DNA of 52,157 bases from Thiobacillus sp. 63-78 (GTDB lineage Bacteria > Pseudomonadota > Gammaproteobacteria > Burkholderiales > Thiobacillaceae), in NCBI GenBank assembly GCA_001899765.1, contig MKWM01000030.1, forward strand, positions 1 through 52,157, read 5' to 3'. The number at the start of each line of letters is the position of its first letter. Position 1 is the stretch's first letter. The position numbers were made by a program, and so were the translations under genes. The notes below the pieces were generated by a model, which had not been told where the DNA came from, made no database searches, and was given only the letters and a program-made list of their open reading frames with translations. Below, one piece after another: positions 43,458 through 52,157 of this stretch.

Positions 43458-45800
43458 TTAGCGGGTCAGGCCGGCATACAGCACGGGTAATTTCTCCGGC
43501 AATCGCTGCACGTGATCCACCACCATGTAGTTGCGCTGCCCGAAAATGCGCGACATATAGTTGTCGGCGCGAGGATCGAGGCTCATGCAGTAGGTGATGA
43601 CCCCGTCGCGGCCGACCTCCTCCACCGCTTTCTTGGCGTCGTAGCGCAGGTACTGCGGGTCGCGTACGTCGATGTCGGCCGGTTCGCCGTCGGTGATGAC
43701 GATGAGCAGTTTTTTCGCCGAGCGCTGCAATTTCAGATGATGGCCGGCGTGACGGATGGCCGCGCCCATGCGGGTCGAGAGCTGGCCGGTCATGCCCGCG
43801 AGCCGCGCTTTCGGCACTTCGTCCCAGTGCTGGTCGAAGTCCTTGAAGCGGTAGTACTCCACATCATGACGCCCATCGGAGCAAAAACCATGGATCGCGA
43901 AGGGGTCACCGACCTTGCTGATCGCGTCGGCCAGCAGCACGCAGGCCTGGCGCGTGAGCTCAAGTACCGAGTATTCCTGGTCCTGCACGGTTTCGTTGGT
44001 GGATTCCGACAGGTCCAGCAAGACCAGTATCGAGAAATCGCGGGTTTTTCTGACCGATCGCATCATGATGCGCGGATCGGGCTGACTGCCCATGCGGATG
44101 TCGATAAAGCTGGCAATCGCCGCGTTGATGTCGATCTCGTCCCCGTCTTCCAGCTTGCGGATGCGTTGCACGCCCTGCGGCTGCATCGCGTCAAGCAGGA
44201 ATTTCATGCGGTGGATTTCACGCTTGTACTGGGCCGTGATCTGGTCGATCACATCCAGATCGCCCGATTTCGGGCGCTTTTCCTGTACGGTCGCCCAGAA
44301 CGGGCGCTCAAGCTGGATCTGGTAATCCCATTCGGAATAATGAAAGGGCTCGGACAGGGGCTCCTTGCCTTCCATCTCGTTGTAGCTGATTCCCATATCC
44401 TCATAGGGATAGAGCTCGGTGTTCAGCACCCAGATTTCCTCGGCATCGTCGCCGGCCGTCTCGACTTCAACCTCGTTGGCCATCTCCATCACGCTCACGT
44501 ATTTGCGTTCCTGTTTGACGGTGTCGAATCCCGCATTGGCCGCCTTGTCGAAATCGAATTCCTCAAACTCCCAGAAATAGCGATTGTCGTCACGGTAGGG
44601 CGCGGTCAGGAGATCCGTGCGAAGACTGAACGGGATTTTTTTCTGCTGCAGGCCGTGTGCGAGCTGTACGCCGATTTCCCACGAAGTCTGGTTGACGTCC
44701 AGCGCGGATTGCGCCTCCGCAAACAGTCTGCGCCCTTCGTCAATCCACGGATCGTCATCTCCGTAGGTCTCATCCAGCAGCGCGCGCGCCAGCCGGTTGA
44801 GGAAGTCGCCCAGCGTCCTGTTCAACGCGGGGGTGGCGGTATGCAGTTTGCACCAAAGCTGTTTCAGGCCGGGAAAACGGCGAATGGCCAGTGTCTCCAC
44901 GCGCGCATCCTCGATGACCGAGATCACCGCCATCTGCAGGGGATTCAGCGCTTCGGCGGAAATCGGCTGCCGTGTTTCAACGATGTGCGCGGCACAGTGC
45001 GCCGCGGTGGCCCGATACAACTCGAGGCCGGACACGGGGTCCTGACCTTCGACGACGAAGTCGTCGAACGCATCGGGAAGATGCAGCAGATAATCTTCAA
45101 TGTACGGCCGATAGCCTTCGCGCGCCTCGAAATCGCCCGAGGTCGGGCGCATGAAGAAATCGCGCGCCCACAATGCGCGCAGATACATGTTGATGCGCCG
45201 CTGCACGTCGACCAGCAGCGTGCCTTTGCGCTCCTTCTGCAGCATCGCCAGCGATTCTTTCGATTCGAGACCGAAATACCTGATCTGCTCTTCATAGTTG
45301 GTGCGGTGCGCGTGCGCCCCCCACAAGGCCCAGCGCCGCAAACCGCCCAGCGTCAGATGCTGGAGCAGGACTTCCAGCTTGTCGAGCATCGGGCGCACGC
45401 CGCGTGGCGCCTGTGCGATCAGGGTGTTGATGAACTGCAGATACTTGAGGAACAGGTTTGCATCGCCCAGCCGGCTGGCCGCCGTGGGCGCACTGGCCAG
45501 CAGCAGCTCGATCACCGCGCCCGAGGTCTTCGACGCCAGCATCAGCGAAGCGGTCGCCAGATCGGCCAGCACATCCTCGCCCACTTCCCTCGCCACCATC
45601 GGCGCCCGCTCGATCCAGGTTTCCACCAGGGCATCGCCGCGGCCCAAACCGCGGATGGCCGATACCCCCTTCAGGTAGTTGTCCAGGCCGCGCGGCGAGA
45701 ACGTCTTGGCCGCCTCGTGCCAGGCGGCTTCGAGCACATCGCGCGTATGCGGCGACAGGTCTTCCAGCAGTTCAGCGTAGTCTTCGAGTTTGATCGACAT
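43458..45800 (-). CDS. cbbO: RuBisCO activase subunit CbbO (VWA-domain protein)
   Basis: A 780-residue adaptor of the CbbQO type RuBisCO activase. The C-terminal third is a von Willebrand factor A domain with an intact MIDAS motif (LVLLDLSESTNE) and VITDGEPADIDV. Large helical N-terminal and middle regions precede it. CbbO links the hexameric AAA+ CbbQ to form IA RuBisCO so that inhibitory sugar phosphates can be removed. It is the last gene of cbbLSQO; 153 bases with repeated hairpins separate it from cbbQ. NorD is a paralogue, but the context decides for cbbO. Confidence 0.95.
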   Translation of the reverse strand: MSIKLEDYAELLEDLSPHTRDVLEAAWHEAAKTFSPRGLDNYLKGVSAIRGLGRGDALVETWIERAPMVAREVGEDVLADLATASLMLASKTSGAVIELLLASAPTAASRLGDANLFLKYLQFINTLIAQAPRGVRPMLDKLEVLLQHLTLGGLRRWALWGAHAHRTNYEEQIRYFGLESKESLAMLQKERKGTLLVDVQRRINMYLRALWARDFFMRPTSGDFEAREGYRPYIEDYLLHLPDAFDDFVVEGQDPVSGLELYRATAAHCAAHIVETRQPISAEALNPLQMAVISVIEDARVETLAIRRFPGLKQLWCKLHTATPALNRTLGDFLNRLARALLDETYGDDDPWIDEGRRLFAEAQSALDVNQTSWEIGVQLAHGLQQKKIPFSLRTDLLTAPYRDDNRYFWEFEEFDFDKAANAGFDTVKQERKYVSVMEMANEVEVETAGDDAEEIWVLNTELYPYEDMGISYNEMEGKEPLSEPFHYSEWDYQIQLERPFWATVQEKRPKSGDLDVIDQITAQYKREIHRMKFLLDAMQPQGVQRIRKLEDGDEIDINAAIASFIDIRMGSQPDPRIMMRSVRKTRDFSILVLLDLSESTNETVQDQEYSVLELTRQACVLLADAISKVGDPFAIHGFCSDGRHDVEYYRFKDFDQHWDEVPKARLAGMTGQLSTRMGAAIRHAGHHLKLQRSAKKLLIVITDGEPADIDVRDPQYLRYDAKKAVEEVGRDGVITYCMSLDPRADNYMSRIFGQRNYMVVDHVQRLPEKLPVLYAGLTR

Positions 45801-45810
45801 GGCTTTTCCA

Positions 45811-45950
45811 GGGGTCAGGATTCAGGATGCCAAGGGGTCAGGATTCAGGGGCCAGGATTCAGGGATGGTGTGGCCTACGGCCACGTATTACTTTTGACGC
45901 GGGCAAAGCCCGCACATTCCCTGACCCCTGAACCCTGACTCCTGCTCCCT
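45811..45950. repeat. GGGGTCAGGATTCAGG repeats with inverted copies, cbbQ-cbbO gap
   Basis: Direct copies lie at 45811-45826, 45834-45850 and, shortened, 45852-45863. Opposite-strand copies occupy 45919-45950 (CCCTGACCCCTGAACCCTGA...). Between them are two perfect hairpins, GTGGCC-TAC-GGCCAC (45870-45884) and GCGGGC-AAA-GCCCGC (45899-45913). The transcript should fold strongly, but there is no T-run for termination. Confidence 0.75.
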
Positions 45951-45953
45951 CAC

Positions 45954-46757
45954 TCAAAAAAACGTCGACACCGCCGCATCCAGCGCGTCGCGCATGTCGG
46001 GATCGTCGGTGATCGGACGGACCAGTGCGACGCGGCAGGCGGCATGCGGATTGACGCCCCTGGCGATCAGCGAGCCGGCATAGATCAGCATGCGCGTGGA
46101 CAAACCCTCGTCGAGACCGTGGCCCTTGAGGTTGCGGCTGCGCTCGGCAATCGATACCAGCTTGCCCGCCATGTCGGCGGCCACGCCGGATTCGTGCGCG
46201 ACGATCTCGGTTTCGATGGCGTGTTCGGGATAGGTGAAGTCGAGGCCGCCAAAACGCTGCTTGGTCGACTGCTTGAGATCCTTCATCAGGCTCTGGTAGC
46301 CGGGGTTGTAAGAAATCACAATCTGGAAATCGGGGTGCGCGTGCACCAGTTCGCCCTTCTTTTCCAGCGGCAGCACGCGACGGTTGTCGGTCAGCGGATG
46401 AATCACCACGGTAGTGTCCTGGCGCGCCTCGACCACTTCGTCGAGATAGCAGATCGCGCCGTGACGCGCGGCGATGGCGAGCGGCCCATCCTGCCACTCG
46501 GTGCCCGCTGCCGACAGCAGGAAACGACCGACCAGATCCGAGGCCGTCATGTCCTCGTTGCACGCCACGGTGATCAGCGGTTTGCTAAGCCGGTAGGCCA
46601 TATATTCGACAAAGCGCGTCTTGCCGCAACCGGTGGGCCCCTTGAGCATCATGGGCATGCGCACCGAATAGGCGGCTTCGTATAGCTCCACCTCGTCGGC
46701 GACGGGGCGGTAGTAGGGTTCCTGGGCAATGCGGTACTGGTCGACGATGTTGCTCAT
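45954..46757 (-). CDS. cbbQ: RuBisCO activase AAA+ ATPase CbbQ
   Basis: A 267-residue MoxR-group AAA+ ATPase. Walker A is GPTGCGKT (residues 40-47), Walker B CYLDE (103-107), and sensor motifs follow ([10 protein letters not shown]). CbbQ hexamers with one CbbO remodel inhibited RuBisCO using ATP. It is in the standard order cbbL-cbbS-cbbQ-cbbO on the minus strand. A strong terminator and a repeat hairpin lie between cbbS and cbbQ, so its expression is probably much lower than that of RuBisCO. Confidence 0.97.
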   Translation of the reverse strand: MSNIVDQYRIAQEPYYRPVADEVELYEAAYSVRMPMMLKGPTGCGKTRFVEYMAYRLSKPLITVACNEDMTASDLVGRFLLSAAGTEWQDGPLAIAARHGAICYLDEVVEARQDTTVVIHPLTDNRRVLPLEKKGELVHAHPDFQIVISYNPGYQSLMKDLKQSTKQRFGGLDFTYPEHAIETEIVAHESGVAADMAGKLVSIAERSRNLKGHGLDEGLSTRMLIYAGSLIARGVNPHAACRVALVRPITDDPDMRDALDAAVSTFF

Positions 46758-46778
46758 CTGGATTCCTTAAATTTATTC

Positions 46779-46930
46779 ATCCGCGAAGGACGCGAAGAAA
46801 CGCGAAGAAAAGCTAACCGGCAACTGGGTACAAGCCAGCGTTTTTCAGATCGCTTCAAGTGGTATATGCGTTTTGAAGATTCTTCTTCGCGCCCCTTCGC
46901 GTCCTTTATGCCCTTCGGGTATTCGCGGAT
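46779..46930. repeat. CGCGAAGGACGCGAAG inverted repeat, cbbS-cbbQ gap
   Basis: The left arm 46779-46808 (ATCCGCGAAGGACGCGAAG...) is matched in reverse complement by the right arm 46883-46930, which carries a 16-base insertion including CCCTTCGGG. Sequences rich in CGCGAAG of this type occur as dispersed intergenic repeats in other Proteobacteria (general knowledge, not checked here). Confidence 0.65.
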
Positions 46931-46942
46931 AAACAAGACAAC

Positions 46943-46976
46943 AAAAAGCCCCCGCGCCCTGCAGGCGACGGGGGCT
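46943..46976 (-). terminator. strong rho-independent terminator after cbbS
   Basis: AGCCCCCG (46947-46954) pairs with CGGGGGCT (46969-46976); an inner CGCC/GGCG stem (46955-46958, 46964-46967) extends it. On the minus strand it is followed by TTTTT (plus 46943-46947). It lies 21 bases past the cbbS stop and upstream of cbbQ. Confidence 0.88.
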
Positions 46977-46997
46977 GTTACGGTCTCCCGTCGCGGC

Positions 46998-47354
46998 TTA
47001 AACAGTCTTGCCGCGGAAGATCACCATCGAGGCGCCTTGCGACTGGTTGAAGTTGTTGTAGCCGATCAGTCGAACGTGGTTGTCCGGATTGGCCTTGTGG
47101 CATGCCTCGGCTTCGCCCAGAATCCGCGCCACGTCGGTTTCGCCGAACATCGGCAGCTTCCACATGTACCAGTAGGAATCCTGCAGGTGCGTGGGTTCGG
47201 TATGTTCGATCGCCGGGTTCCAGCCTTTTTTCACCAGGAATTCAACCTGCTTCTTGATCTGCTCCTTGGTCATCGCGGGCAGGTAGGAGAAGGTCTCGAA
47301 TTTGCGGCTGGCGGGGTCGCTCACGCGGCTTTTGTAATCCATCACTTCAGACAT
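46998..47354 (-). CDS. cbbS: RuBisCO small subunit, form I
   Basis: A 118-residue small subunit of the L8S8 enzyme. Signature stretches are [20 protein letters not shown] near residue 20, [13 protein letters not shown] near residue 60 and [14 protein letters not shown] near the end. AAAGGA lies six bases before ATG 47354, which gives [10 protein letters not shown]; a second upstream ATG (MKGTK) is unlikely. It follows cbbL after a 105-base gap with repeats and precedes a strong terminator. Confidence 0.98.
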   Translation of the reverse strand: MSEVMDYKSRVSDPASRKFETFSYLPAMTKEQIKKQVEFLVKKGWNPAIEHTEPTHLQDSYWYMWKLPMFGETDVARILGEAEACHKANPDNHVRLIGYNNFNQSQGASMVIFRGKTV

Positions 47355-47376
47355 TTTGGTTCCTTTCAAATTGATG

Positions 47377-47457
47377 AGGGGTCAGGGGTCGGGATTCAGG
47401 GGTGGTGCGGCTGCGCCGCGCTCTTCCCTGAATCCTGATCCCTGAATCCTGAATCCC
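47377..47457. repeat. second GGGGTCAGGATTCAGG-type inverted repeat, cbbL-cbbS gap
   Basis: The left arm 47377-47402 (AGGGGTCAGGGGTCGGGATT...) pairs with the right arm 47426-47457 (CCCTGAATCCTGATCCCTGA...). The loop includes GCGGCTGCGCCGC. It belongs to the same sequence family as the cbbQ-cbbO repeat (45811-45950). Confidence 0.75.
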
Positions 47458-47459
47458 GC

Positions 47460-48881
47460 TTACTTGTGCGCGACGTCCAGCTTGTCGACGGTGTCGAACT
47501 CGAACTTGATCTCTTTCCACGTTTCCATGGCGATCTTCAGTTCGGGGCTGTGTGCGGCGGCCGCGGTCAGGATGTCCTTGCCTTCCTTCTCGATCTCGCG
47601 GCCTTCGTTACGTGCCTGCACACAGGCCTCCAGTGCGACGCGGTTGGCGGCGGCGCCGGCGGCGTTGCCCCAGGGGTGGCCGAGCGTACCGCCACCGAAT
47701 TGCAGACAGGCATCGTCACCGAAGATGGCAACCAGCGCGGGCATGTGCCACACGTGGATACCGCCGGAGGCAACCGGGAACACGCCGGGCATCGAACCCC
47801 AGTCCTGGTCGAAGAACAGGCCACGGCTACGGTCTTCCTTGATGAATTCGTCACGCATGGTGTCGATCCAGCCCAGGGTCGCCTCGCGGTCGCCTTCCAG
47901 CTTGCCGACGACGGTGCCGGAGTGCAGGTGATCGCCGCCCGACAGACGCAGCACCTTGGTCAGCACGCGGAAGTGGATACCGTGGTGCGGGTTGCGGTCG
48001 AGCACGGCGTGCATGGCGCGGTGAATGTGCAGCAGCATGCCGTTGTCGCGACACCAGTTGGCCAGACCCGTGTTGGCGGTCAGACCGCCGGTCAGGTAGT
48101 CGTGCATGATGATCGGTGCGCCCAGTTCCTTGGCGAACTCGGCGCGCTTGTACATCTCTTCCGGGGTCGGCGCGGTGACGTTCAGGTAGTGGCCCTTGCG
48201 CTCGCCGGTCTCGCGCTCGGCTTTCTGGCAGGCTTCGACCACGAATTCGAAACGGTTGCGCCAACGCATGAACGGCTGGCTGTTGACGTTCTCGTCGTCC
48301 TTGGTCAGATCCAGCCCGCCGCGCAGACATTCATACACGGCGCGACCGTAGTTCTTGGCCGACAGGCCCAGCTTCGGCTTGATGGTGCAGCCCAGCAACG
48401 CACGGCCATACTTGTTGAAAATGTCGCGCTCGACCTGGATGCCCTGGGGCGGACCGCCGCAGGTCTTCACATAGGCGATCGGGAAGCGCACGTCTTCCAG
48501 ACGCAGGGCGCGCAGGGCCTTGAAGCCGAACACGTTACCGACCAGCGAGGTCAGCACGTTGACGACCGAGCCTTCCTCGAACAGGTCGATCGGGTAGGCT
48601 ACAAATGCATAGAAGCAGGTATCGTCGCCGGGCACGTCTTCGATGCGGTAGGCGCGGCCCTTGTAGTAGTCGAGGTCGGTCAGGAGGTCGGTCCACACCG
48701 TGGTCCAGGTGCCGGTCGACGACTCGGCGGCGACGGCGGCGGCCACTTCTTCACGATCCACGCCCGGCTGCGGGGTGATCTTGAAGCAGGCCAGAAGGTC
48801 GGTATCGAGCGGGGTGTATTCCGGGGTCCAGTACGTCTGGCGGTACTCTTTCACACCAGCGTTATAAGTCTTAACAGCCAT
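47460..48881 (-). CDS. cbbL: RuBisCO large subunit, form IA
   Basis: A 473-residue catalytic subunit. Active-site signatures are intact: [17 protein letters not shown] with the catalytic lysine, [17 protein letters not shown] with the carbamylated lysine, HIHRAMHAV, and the mobile loop [11 protein letters not shown]. The N-terminus ([18 protein letters not shown]) is typical of the proteobacterial form IA enzyme, and the following cbbQO genes indicate the IAq subtype. AGGAGG lies six bases before ATG 48881. It is the first gene of cbbLSQO and is divergent from cbbR. It carries out CO2 fixation on RuBP. Confidence 0.99.
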   Translation of the reverse strand: MAVKTYNAGVKEYRQTYWTPEYTPLDTDLLACFKITPQPGVDREEVAAAVAAESSTGTWTTVWTDLLTDLDYYKGRAYRIEDVPGDDTCFYAFVAYPIDLFEEGSVVNVLTSLVGNVFGFKALRALRLEDVRFPIAYVKTCGGPPQGIQVERDIFNKYGRALLGCTIKPKLGLSAKNYGRAVYECLRGGLDLTKDDENVNSQPFMRWRNRFEFVVEACQKAERETGERKGHYLNVTAPTPEEMYKRAEFAKELGAPIIMHDYLTGGLTANTGLANWCRDNGMLLHIHRAMHAVLDRNPHHGIHFRVLTKVLRLSGGDHLHSGTVVGKLEGDREATLGWIDTMRDEFIKEDRSRGLFFDQDWGSMPGVFPVASGGIHVWHMPALVAIFGDDACLQFGGGTLGHPWGNAAGAAANRVALEACVQARNEGREIEKEGKDILTAAAAHSPELKIAMETWKEIKFEFDTVDKLDVAHK

Positions 48882-48928
48882 GGTTCCTCCTAGCAAAAGA
48901 TCAGGTTTACGCGCCATGCCAGAAGCGG

Positions 48929-49013
48929 TCATGCACGATGGAACGCATCATGCATGAGTTATATCATCAATAACAGTCGATTTTTTCTATTTCCAGAATA
49001 GACTTTAATCTAT
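48929..49013. promoter_or_regulatory. cbbL promoter and probable CbbR binding region
   Basis: In the 158-bp cbbL/cbbR gap, ATAGA-N6-TCTAT (48998-49013) gives the T-N11-A dyad typical of LysR-type binding. On the cbbL side TATAAC (plus 48963-48958, minus orientation) is a probable -10 without a good -35, fitting an activator-dependent promoter; the dyad would then sit near -55. A second perfect dyad TCATGCA/TGCATGA (48929-48935, 48951-48957) lies near the predicted start of transcription. Confidence 0.55.
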
Positions 49014-49039
49014 GATTAATTCCTGTATGGGGCCATGCC

Positions 49040-49969
49040 ATGCGTAGCCATACCACCTTCCGCCAGCTGGAAATCTTCGAGTCCATCGCCCGCCTGGGCA
49101 GTTTCACCCGTGCCTCCGAAGAGCTCTACCTGACCCAGCCCACCGTTTCCATGCAGATGAAAAAACTGAGCGAAGCCGTCGGCGTGCCGCTGATCGAACA
49201 GATAGGCAAGAAGCTCCACCTCACCCCCGACGGCCAGGAACTGGCCCAGGCCACGCGCGAAATCTTCGGCATCATGGACCGCTACACCATGTCGGTGGCC
49301 GAACGGCAGGGCCTCAAACAGGGTCAGCTGCGCCTGATGGCGATCACCACCGCCTCCTATTTCGCGCCGCGCCTGCTGGGCGAATTCGCCAAACTCTATC
49401 CCGGCATCGAAGTCAGCCTGCGCGTCACCAACAAGGAACAGGTGCTCGCCAGCATCGCCGACAACCTCGACGACCTGTATTTCCTCGGCCAGCCGCCGGA
49501 AGACATCGACGTCATCGCCACCCCTATCATGGACAATCCCATCGTCGTCATCGCCGCACCCGATCATCCGCTGGCGCACAAGAAGAACATCCGCCTGGAA
49601 CGTCTGGCGCAGGAGCCCTGGCTGATGCGTGAAAAAGGCTCCGGCACCCGCAACGCCATCCAGCGCCGTTTCGATGAAAACGGCATTGTCATCCGCCCGC
49701 GACTGGAACTCGGCAGCAACGAAGCCATCAAGCAGGCCATCCTCGCCGGCCTGGGCGTCTCCGCGCTCTCGCGCCACACCCTCGCGCTCAACCAGCCCGG
49801 CCAGTTCGCCATCCTCGACGTCGAGGGCTTTCCCATCCTGCGTCACTGGTATGCCGTGTACCCGGCGGGGCGACAGCTGTCGGTGGTGGCACGGGCGTTT
49901 CTGGATTACCTGCTGGGGCGGGGAAAGGCGGCGCCGGCCGTGGCAGGCATCAAGACGCGGCAAAGCTGA
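49040..49969 (+). CDS. cbbR: LysR-type regulator CbbR
   Basis: A 309-residue LysR-family activator of Calvin cycle genes. The DNA-binding domain reads TFRQLEIFESIARLGSFTRA then SEELYLTQPTVSMQMKKLSE, a classic CbbR sequence; the effector domain has GQLRLMAITTASYFAPRLL and REKGSGTRNAIQRRF. It diverges from cbbLSQO across 158 bases that carry T-N11-A type dyads. CbbR proteins sense metabolites such as PEP, RuBP or NADPH; the ligand here is unknown. Confidence 0.96.
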   Translation: MRSHTTFRQLEIFESIARLGSFTRASEELYLTQPTVSMQMKKLSEAVGVPLIEQIGKKLHLTPDGQELAQATREIFGIMDRYTMSVAERQGLKQGQLRLMAITTASYFAPRLLGEFAKLYPGIEVSLRVTNKEQVLASIADNLDDLYFLGQPPEDIDVIATPIMDNPIVVIAAPDHPLAHKKNIRLERLAQEPWLMREKGSGTRNAIQRRFDENGIVIRPRLELGSNEAIKQAILAGLGVSALSRHTLALNQPGQFAILDVEGFPILRHWYAVYPAGRQLSVVARAFLDYLLGRGKAAPAVAGIKTRQS

Positions 49970-49985
49970 ATTCGCCAGCGAGGCG

Positions 49986-50019
49986 GAAGCCGCGTTCCAC
50001 GGAGCGGAAACGGCTTTCT
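49986..50019 (+). terminator. weak terminator after cbbR
   Basis: AGCCG (49988-49992) and CGGCT (50011-50015), with a partial inner CGTTCC/GGAAACG pairing, are followed by TTTCTGT. It lies about 20 bases after the cbbR stop. Confidence 0.4.
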
Positions 50020-50064
50020 GTCCGGTCTTAAACCGCGAAGTTTCAAACCCGGCGCCGCGCAACA

Positions 50065-50092
50065 CTTGAAATTGTCACCCTGCGCCCCTACT
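50065..50092 (+). promoter_or_regulatory. sigma32-type heat shock promoter of groESL
   Basis: CTTGAAA (50065-50071) and CCCCTACT (50085-50092) are 13 bases apart, close to the RpoH consensus CTTGAAA and CCCCATNT. Confidence 0.75.
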
Positions 50093-50093
50093 A

Positions 50094-50120
50094 TTGGCAC
50101 TCGACGGCAATGAGTGCTAA
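50094..50120 (+). promoter_or_regulatory. CIRCE operator (HrcA binding site)
   Basis: TTGGCACTC (50094-50102), nine bases, GAGTGCTAA (50112-50120) matches the CIRCE consensus TTAGCACTC-N9-GAGTGCTAA with one mismatch. It directly follows the sigma32-type promoter, so HrcA should repress it. Confidence 0.93.
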
Positions 50121-50197
50121 CAACACGTTTGCCGCGTCCTCAATTTTCGCGCAGCCTCGGCTGCCGGTTATCAACGCTACGCAATGGAGACTTTGCA

Positions 50198-50488
50198 ATG
50201 AAAATCCGTCCTCTGCACGACCGTGTGATTGTCAAGCGCATGGAAGAAGAGCGCAAGACCGCTTCCGGGATCGTGATCCCCGACACCGCCACCGAGAAGC
50301 CCGACCAGGGCGAAGTGATCGCCGTCGGCGCAGGCAAGAAAGACGACCAGGGCAAACTGATCCCGCTGGACGTGAAAGTCGGCGACCGCGTGCTGTTCGG
50401 CAAATATGCCGGCCAGACCGTCAAGGTCGAAGGCGACGAACTGCTGGTGATGCGCGAAGAAGACATCATGGGCGTGGTCGAAGCCTGA
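50198..50488 (+). CDS. groES: co-chaperonin GroES
   Basis: The 96-residue GroES lid. [16 protein letters not shown], the mobile loop region [19 protein letters not shown] and the tail [14 protein letters not shown] are diagnostic. ATG 50198 has GGAG eight bases upstream; longer frames upstream run through the CIRCE operator and are not used. It is first in groESL, followed by a 133-bp gap holding a long repeat hairpin. Confidence 0.98.
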   Translation: MKIRPLHDRVIVKRMEEERKTASGIVIPDTATEKPDQGEVIAVGAGKKDDQGKLIPLDVKVGDRVLFGKYAGQTVKVEGDELLVMREEDIMGVVEA

Positions 50489-50514
50489 TCATTTACACAC
50501 CAACACACCATTAA

Positions 50515-50595
50515 ACCACAGCGACACAGAGGCACAGAGAACAACACAAAAGGGATCCGAATCCGGGTTTCTCTGTGCCTCTGTGCCTCTGTGGT
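50515..50595. repeat. ACAGAGGCACAGAG inverted repeat in the groES-groEL gap
   Basis: Arms 50515-50540 and 50570-50595 pair at 24 of 26 positions around a 29-base loop. The motif is a run of CACAGAGG-like units. It would form a stable hairpin in groESL mRNA, but has no T-run, and groEL translation starts 27 bases later. Confidence 0.8.
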
Positions 50596-50618
50596 GAATG
50601 CATTTATTTAGGAGTTAA

Positions 50619-52157
<1,539 letters not shown>

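Noticed and set aside
43512..45938. An 808-residue open frame antisense to cbbO
   Set aside because: cbbO has clear domains on the opposite strand; this frame shows only shadow composition.
45811..47457. CRISPR array
   Set aside because: The repeats are irregular, overlapping and palindromic, with no uniform spacers and no cas genes.
47466..48893. A 475-residue open frame antisense to cbbL
   Set aside because: It mirrors RuBisCO codons and has no recognisable motif.

Overview
The window looks like a chromosomal segment of a chemolithoautotrophic betaproteobacterium, most plausibly Thiobacillus or a close relative (inference). It is GC-rich. It carries form IA RuBisCO with its activase genes (cbbLSQO) and a divergent cbbR, a class I fructose-1,6-bisphosphatase, SulP and TSUP anion transporters, and core genes in betaproteobacterial arrangements (yqgE-ruvX-pyrR-pyrB-pyrX, rpmB-rpmG). 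groESL has both a sigma32-like promoter and a CIRCE operator. No rRNA, tRNA, CRISPR array, prophage or complete insertion sequence was found.

Layout. 1-3.4 kb: fbp, then a convergent membrane GGDEF-EAL protein. 3.4-3.7 kb: a structured MITE-like element with perfect 33-bp terminal inverted repeats. 3.9-9.15 kb: a tight plus-strand run, yqgE-ruvX-pyrR-pyrB-pyrX-lnt; the dihydroorotase homologue has lost its metal-binding HxH. 9.1-12.4 kb, minus strand: coaBC-dut and a Cache-type diguanylate cyclase. 12.4-13.7 kb: radC, rpmB, rpmG. 13.7-25.8 kb, almost all minus: pyk, a fatty acid desaturase, an MscS channel, fadL, fadD, an rsmB-type methyltransferase, a small hypothetical gene, an AI-2E/PerM permease, a TerC/Alx protein and htpX. 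25.9-28.3 kb: an NhaR-like regulator, a PIN protein, a WCPPC thioredoxin and a hypothetical gene. 28.5-34.5 kb: SulP transporter, a two-component system, a small membrane protein paired with a TSUP exporter, and a gamma-carbonic anhydrase.

34.5-42.0 kb: a six-gene hyfBCEFGI-like operon behind a divergent ribbon-helix-helix regulator. It resembles hydrogenase-4, but the large subunit has lost all NiFe-ligating cysteines while the small subunit keeps its 4Fe-4S cysteines. It therefore fits the poorly understood energy-converting-hydrogenase-related (Ehr) class and is the most interesting system here. 42.0-43.3 kb: a small winged-helix gene and a spermidine-synthase-like gene. 43.4-50.0 kb: cbbO, cbbQ, cbbS, cbbL (minus) and cbbR (plus). 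A strong terminator lies between cbbS and cbbQ, and several unrelated short-repeat hairpins sit in the gaps of this operon. 50.0 kb to the end: groES and groEL, the latter cut by the window edge.

Together, cbbLSQO/cbbR and fbp support the Calvin cycle. The carbonic anhydrase and possibly SulP could supply inorganic carbon. TSUP and SulP handle sulfur oxyanions or related anions. The Ehr complex could couple an unknown redox reaction to ion translocation. The long open frames antisense to fbp, pyk, cbbO, cbbL and groEL are GC-driven shadows and are left out.
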